A stretch of 7,904 bases of DNA, taken from positions 1 through 7,904 of the forward strand of contig JAEOUI010000394.1 of assembly GCA_016839425.1 (NCBI GenBank), given 5' to 3'. The stretch's first letter is position 1. Each line of letters opens with the position of its first letter. Source of the DNA: Promethearchaeota archaeon (GTDB taxonomy: Archaea > Asgardarchaeota > Lokiarchaeia > Sigynarchaeales > SOKP01). Positions 5,576-7,904 of the stretch are shown here, piece after piece. The translations under genes were made by a program, and so were the position numbers. The notes under the pieces were generated by a model that saw nothing but the letters and a program-made list of their open reading frames with translations, had not been told where the DNA came from and made no database searches.

Positions 5576-6043
5576 ATGAGTTTTCATAGTCCTGTATATG
5601 ATATTTTAGGGGAGAGAATAATTTCATTTCGTGAGTTAGTGTATAATGCACTAGGTGGTGTAACTATTTTAATTTCTGAGCCTCGGAATTATGATGGAAG
5701 TGTGTTTAATGAAAAAGAAATAGCAGTTTTAGATGTGCAAGTAATAAATGGCTCAGATTATACTCTTAAAAATGTTGTTGTTCAGATTAGTGTAACTGGT
5801 TGTGCAAAAATATATCCATTTAGAATTTGGGGGAAATCAGAGTTATTAGGTGAACATGGATTATTTGATGGAGAAGAATCATGGAATATCTTGCATCCTC
5901 ACGATACAAAAAGTTTTATAGTTAGGATAAAGGGAATATGTGCAGGGATGGCTTATGCAAAAGCAGAAATATGTGCAGAAGTTGTTCCATTTGCTAGCAG
6001 AGAAGTCTCATCGACTCTATCTTTTCCAGTCTATGAAGATTAA
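5576..6043 (+). CDS. Beta-sandwich (CARDB/Ig-like) protein, 155 aa, unknown function
   Basis: The protein has no signal peptide and no membrane segment. After a short N-terminal part (about 1-45) comes a pattern of alternating hydrophobic strands typical of an Ig-like or CARDB-type beta-sandwich. AVLDVQVINGSDYTLKNVVV (50-69) matches the V-x-V-x-N-x-(S/G) first-strand pair of such domains. HPHDTKSFIVRIKGICAGMA (107-126) matches their L-x-P-x-(D/G)-x-x-x-F-x-V-x-(I/V) strand, and the domain ends near VSSTLSFPV (144-152). Cysteines 76, 122 and 133 fall in or beside predicted strands. Most proteins with such domains are secreted, so a stand-alone cytoplasmic one is unusual and suggests a binding or scaffold role. 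The start is fixed by a good Shine-Dalgarno. It follows the 57-aa gene by four bases and is convergent with Ftr. The fold call comes from the strand pattern only. Confidence 0.72.
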   Translation: MSFHSPVYDILGERIISFRELVYNALGGVTILISEPRNYDGSVFNEKEIAVLDVQVINGSDYTLKNVVVQISVTGCAKIYPFRIWGKSELLGEHGLFDGEESWNILHPHDTKSFIVRIKGICAGMAYAKAEICAEVVPFASREVSSTLSFPVYED

Positions 6044-6048
6044 AATAC

Positions 6049-6056
6049 TTTTTTTT
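6049..6056 (+). terminator. T8 run between convergent genes
   Basis: Eight T's begin six bases after the stop codon of the 155-aa gene and overlap the stop codon of Ftr (6057-6055). A T-run here is what an archaeal plus-strand terminator would look like. The two convergent genes are only 11 bases apart. Confidence 0.5.
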
Positions 6057-6975
6057 AAATATATAATTTTTTCAAGAAGATTTTATATTTTCCTAATTTT
6101 CCACCGTAATTTCCACCAGAAATCTTTACCAATCCATCCATTTCAATGACTCCTTGAATGACATTTTTCATTGCAATTTTAATAATCTCAAGATCTAATG
6201 CGTTGAAAATTATTTCAGGAATTGATGAAACTCCTTTGGGAACTTGAAAATCATTTGGAATCAATTTATCCTTGAGAGTCGGACAAAAAGGGTGATTTGT
6301 TGAAGGACCGATTTCGGGATATTTTGCGTTGGGAGCGATGGGTTTTGATCCGGCAGAGCAAACATCAAATGTGGTGCAAGTATCGTCAATTTCTGCGATT
6401 ATTTTTACAGCTTCTCTTCCAATTTTAATCCCCGAAGCGACAGAATTGCAAAATAACCATAGATTTCCACCCATCACGCCTTTATCATAGGAAATCTCTC
6501 TTTCAATGAGGAAATCTTTGCCCATCATTATTGGAACATTAATTAAATCGCGCCCATATTTATTTAAAATCCATTCGTATCCGTCTCCACAATGACCAAC
6601 ATTATTCATTACATCGAATTTCGTGTCGGTCTTTTTTGGAAAATGATTAAAAACGGCCGTGGTAGGAACTACTAAAATTCCTTGCCGGATTCTCCTTCCT
6701 AATTGTTCATAGAATTTATTGACTGCCTTCTTGCTAGTTCCAGTGACCCAGAGCTGGACGATTGCTCCGATTCGCCCGTCAATAGTTTCTTTTTTTGATA
6801 TCCAACGGACAAGACCACCTTCTGCGTCTCCAAAAACGGTGGAGGGAAGTGCCGTAAAAGAATGAACGGCTCTATTTAAAAATTGCTCGTCGCTTGCCGT
6901 TACTTGTAATTGCACTACTAATCCTTCAAATGCCTCGCAATAAGTATCTTCAATTAATGCTCCCAACTTATTCAC
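6055..6975 (-). CDS. ftr: Formylmethanofuran:tetrahydromethanopterin N-formyltransferase (EC 2.3.1.101)
   Basis: Ftr moves the formyl group between methanofuran and tetrahydromethanopterin (H4MPT) in the cytoplasm. It is the second step of the archaeal methyl branch of the Wood-Ljungdahl pathway and of methanogenesis, and also runs in reverse. The protein has 306 residues, close to the roughly 297 of characterised enzymes, and matches them along its length: IEDTYCEAFEG (8-18), DGRIGAIVQLWV (66-77), CGDGYEW (129-135), GVMGGNLWLF (166-175), GPSTNHPFCPTL (223-234) and the C-terminal VKISGGNYGGKLGKYKI (283-299). No frameshift or missing block is seen. The GTG start at 6975-6973 is supported by AAGGA eight bases upstream. 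No other C1-pathway gene is adjacent; the neighbours are an unrelated convergent unit and a divergent longin-like gene. FhcD of methylotrophic bacteria belongs to the same family, but the context favours an archaeon. Confidence 0.95.
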   Translation of the reverse strand: MNKLGALIEDTYCEAFEGLVVQLQVTASDEQFLNRAVHSFTALPSTVFGDAEGGLVRWISKKETIDGRIGAIVQLWVTGTSKKAVNKFYEQLGRRIRQGILVVPTTAVFNHFPKKTDTKFDVMNNVGHCGDGYEWILNKYGRDLINVPIMMGKDFLIEREISYDKGVMGGNLWLFCNSVASGIKIGREAVKIIAEIDDTCTTFDVCSAGSKPIAPNAKYPEIGPSTNHPFCPTLKDKLIPNDFQVPKGVSSIPEIIFNALDLEIIKIAMKNVIQGVIEMDGLVKISGGNYGGKLGKYKIFLKKLYI

Positions 6976-6983
6976 ACTTTAAT

Positions 6984-6988
6984 TCCTT
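6984..6988 (-). promoter_or_regulatory. Shine-Dalgarno supporting the GTG start of ftr
   Basis: The minus strand reads AAGGA, then eight bases, then GTG at 6975. The protein made from this start begins four residues before the conserved GALIEDT block, as expected for the family. Confidence 0.65.
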
Positions 6989-7013
6989 GAGTTTTAACTT
7001 ATTTAGAAGAATG

Positions 7014-7025
7014 ATAAATATTTAT
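7014..7025 (-). promoter_or_regulatory. Candidate box A (TATA) of ftr, also a perfect palindrome
   Basis: ATAAATATTTAT is a perfect 12-base palindrome about 45 bases before the ftr start. It would place the transcription start near 6994, just upstream of the Shine-Dalgarno. The gap 6976-7193 must also hold the divergent promoter for the gene at 7194; AATATAATATAAAAC near 7110-7124 is a possible TATA region for it, but weak. Confidence 0.4.
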
Positions 7026-7193
7026 TGTTTTCTTGAGAGTATAACATATTCCATTCTGTTATTTTAAAAACATATCCTCATTGATTGTCTGAAGATTCGA
7101 ATATATCAAAAATATAATATAAAACAAATCATTTATTAAGACCAATAATAATATTAACACATATGGCAATTACATTCGGTAAGTAATATAATC

Positions 7194-7904
7194 ATGTCTC
7201 CTAACGCAGTTTTTTTGTACGAAATTGACAAGTCATTTGGTCCAAACCTCATTGCAGAGTTTAATTTAACTAAAACAAAGATTTCGAAAGATTTTCTAAT
7301 TGAATTAGCCAAAAAGCATGTAGATAAGGAATTAACAGATGCAACCGCCACGAAGGGCGATATAAAAGGCTATTCAAGCAAGATAGAAGGAGAACCCATA
7401 AAGAAGAACAATCTTTACCTTGGATTCATAATGAAAGACGATGAGGAGTTAATATCGTTGAAAAGCTTAGTTGAGAAAATGGAATCTAATGTGATTGAAA
7501 ATTATTCAACCGATAAGAACAAGCTGACTCAAGTCCTGAAACAGAACATGACCTCCATCTTAAGCTTAATGGAAAGGCTTAAAGAACCAAAATTAATCGT
7601 AGAAACCATTAACGAAAAAACGAAAAAAATGCTCGATGACGGTAAAATACAAGAGGCTCGAGAATTAATCGATCTTGGAGAAAAAGTCCCGGATAAATTA
7701 GCAGCAGAAATGAAACTTGCTGAAGAACTCTTTAAGGCAAAGGATTTTAAAAAAGCCAAAAAAAGCTTCGAAAAAGCAGCAGATTTAGCCGCACAAATAC
7801 AGGAGGAGGAAATCGTGTCGTTTTTGATAAACAAGGGAGAACAAGTAGGAACATATCCCGAATTACTTAAGGAGAGAGACACCATCACGAGAGAAATGAA
7901 AAAA
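7194..7904 (+). CDS. Longin-like plus TPR-like helical protein (3' end cut by window edge)
   Basis: An open frame from ATG 7194 runs off the right edge without a stop (237 residues so far). It is the only in-frame ATG after the stop at 7155-7157. Residues about 1-105 look like a small alpha/beta domain: AVFLYEIDKSFGPNLIAEF (5-23), a helix, then NNLYLGFIMKDDEEL (72-86) and a helix SLKSLVEKMESNVI. This order and the F-G-P-N-(L/I)-I-A-E motif recall longin or roadblock-like domains that are abundant in Asgard archaea, where they often pair with small GTPases. Residues about 145-237 are helical pairs of TPR type, with A-x-x-L and A-x-x-x-F-x-x-A spacing (AEELFKAKDFKKAKKSFEKA at 176-195). A scaffold or adaptor role is likely. 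It is divergent from ftr. Coding potential is strong; the longin call is tentative and no Shine-Dalgarno is visible. Confidence 0.75.
   Translation, partial: MSPNAVFLYEIDKSFGPNLIAEFNLTKTKISKDFLIELAKKHVDKELTDATATKGDIKGYSSKIEGEPIKKNNLYLGFIMKDDEELISLKSLVEKMESNVIENYSTDKNKLTQVLKQNMTSILSLMERLKEPKLIVETINEKTKKMLDDGKIQEARELIDLGEKVPDKLAAEMKLAEELFKAKDFKKAKKSFEKAADLAAQIQEEEIVSFLINKGEQVGTYPELLKERDTITREMKK

Noticed and set aside
5382..5651. Minus-strand frame of 89 codons opposite the 57-aa gene
   Set aside because: Its sequence is Phe-, Ser- and Cys-rich low-complexity, as expected of the complement of Lys/Glu-rich coding DNA, and it crosses the ribosome binding site and start of the 155-aa gene.
5940..6149. 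Plus-strand frame of 69 codons across the end of the 155-aa gene and the end of ftr
   Set aside because: It overlaps two better supported genes, has no ribosome binding site, and its sequence is low-complexity aromatic-rich.
7154..7888. Minus-strand frames opposite the gene at 7194 (7154-7351 and 7529-7888)
   Set aside because: They are rich in Ser, Phe and Leu and lie opposite a long, protein-like plus-strand frame with TPR-like periodicity; they are its shadows.

Overview
The window is very AT-rich, gene-dense DNA that most resembles an archaeon, probably of the Asgard (Lokiarchaeia-like) type. Four observations support this. There is an archaeal-type formylmethanofuran:tetrahydromethanopterin formyltransferase (Ftr). 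There is a DUF166 protein, a family known mainly from archaea. Promoters look like archaeal box A (TATA) elements, some placed for leaderless transcripts, and candidate terminators are short T-runs. The right edge holds a longin-like plus TPR-like protein of the sort common in Asgard genomes. The lineage is an inference; no rRNA or other marker gene is present. Three genes appear to use GTG or TTG starts.

Layout, left to right. The first part is on the minus strand: the N-terminal 59 residues of an unknown membrane protein cut by the window edge (1-178), a TetR-family regulator (291-896), a 319-base non-coding gap, a second, unrelated-looking TetR-family regulator (1216-1878), and a membrane-anchored alpha/beta hydrolase with a GQSFG nucleophile elbow (2081-3319). 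A 379-base intergenic region rich in inverted repeats separates these from the plus-strand genes: a cytoplasmic transglutaminase-like protein (3699-4367, TTG start), a DUF166 protein (4537-5271), and a tight two-gene unit made of a 57-residue charged helical protein (5398-5571) and a 155-residue beta-sandwich protein (5576-6043). Ftr follows on the minus strand (6055-6975), convergent with that unit and divergent from the last, incomplete plus-strand gene (7194-7904).

How the parts may work together. Ftr belongs to the tetrahydromethanopterin C1 (Wood-Ljungdahl methyl) branch, and none of its pathway partners is in the window. The rest is an accessory-looking neighbourhood with two TetR repressors, a surface hydrolase and poorly characterised proteins. 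The most suggestive structure is a pair of identical 16-base dyads, TTTACA-N4-TGTAAA. One lies just upstream of the hydrolase and the other just downstream of the TATA box of the 57-aa/155-aa unit. This hints that one regulator, perhaps one of the TetR proteins here, controls both loci. The small helical protein plus beta-sandwich unit is the best candidate for something undescribed. No CRISPR array, transposon, tRNA or rRNA gene was seen.
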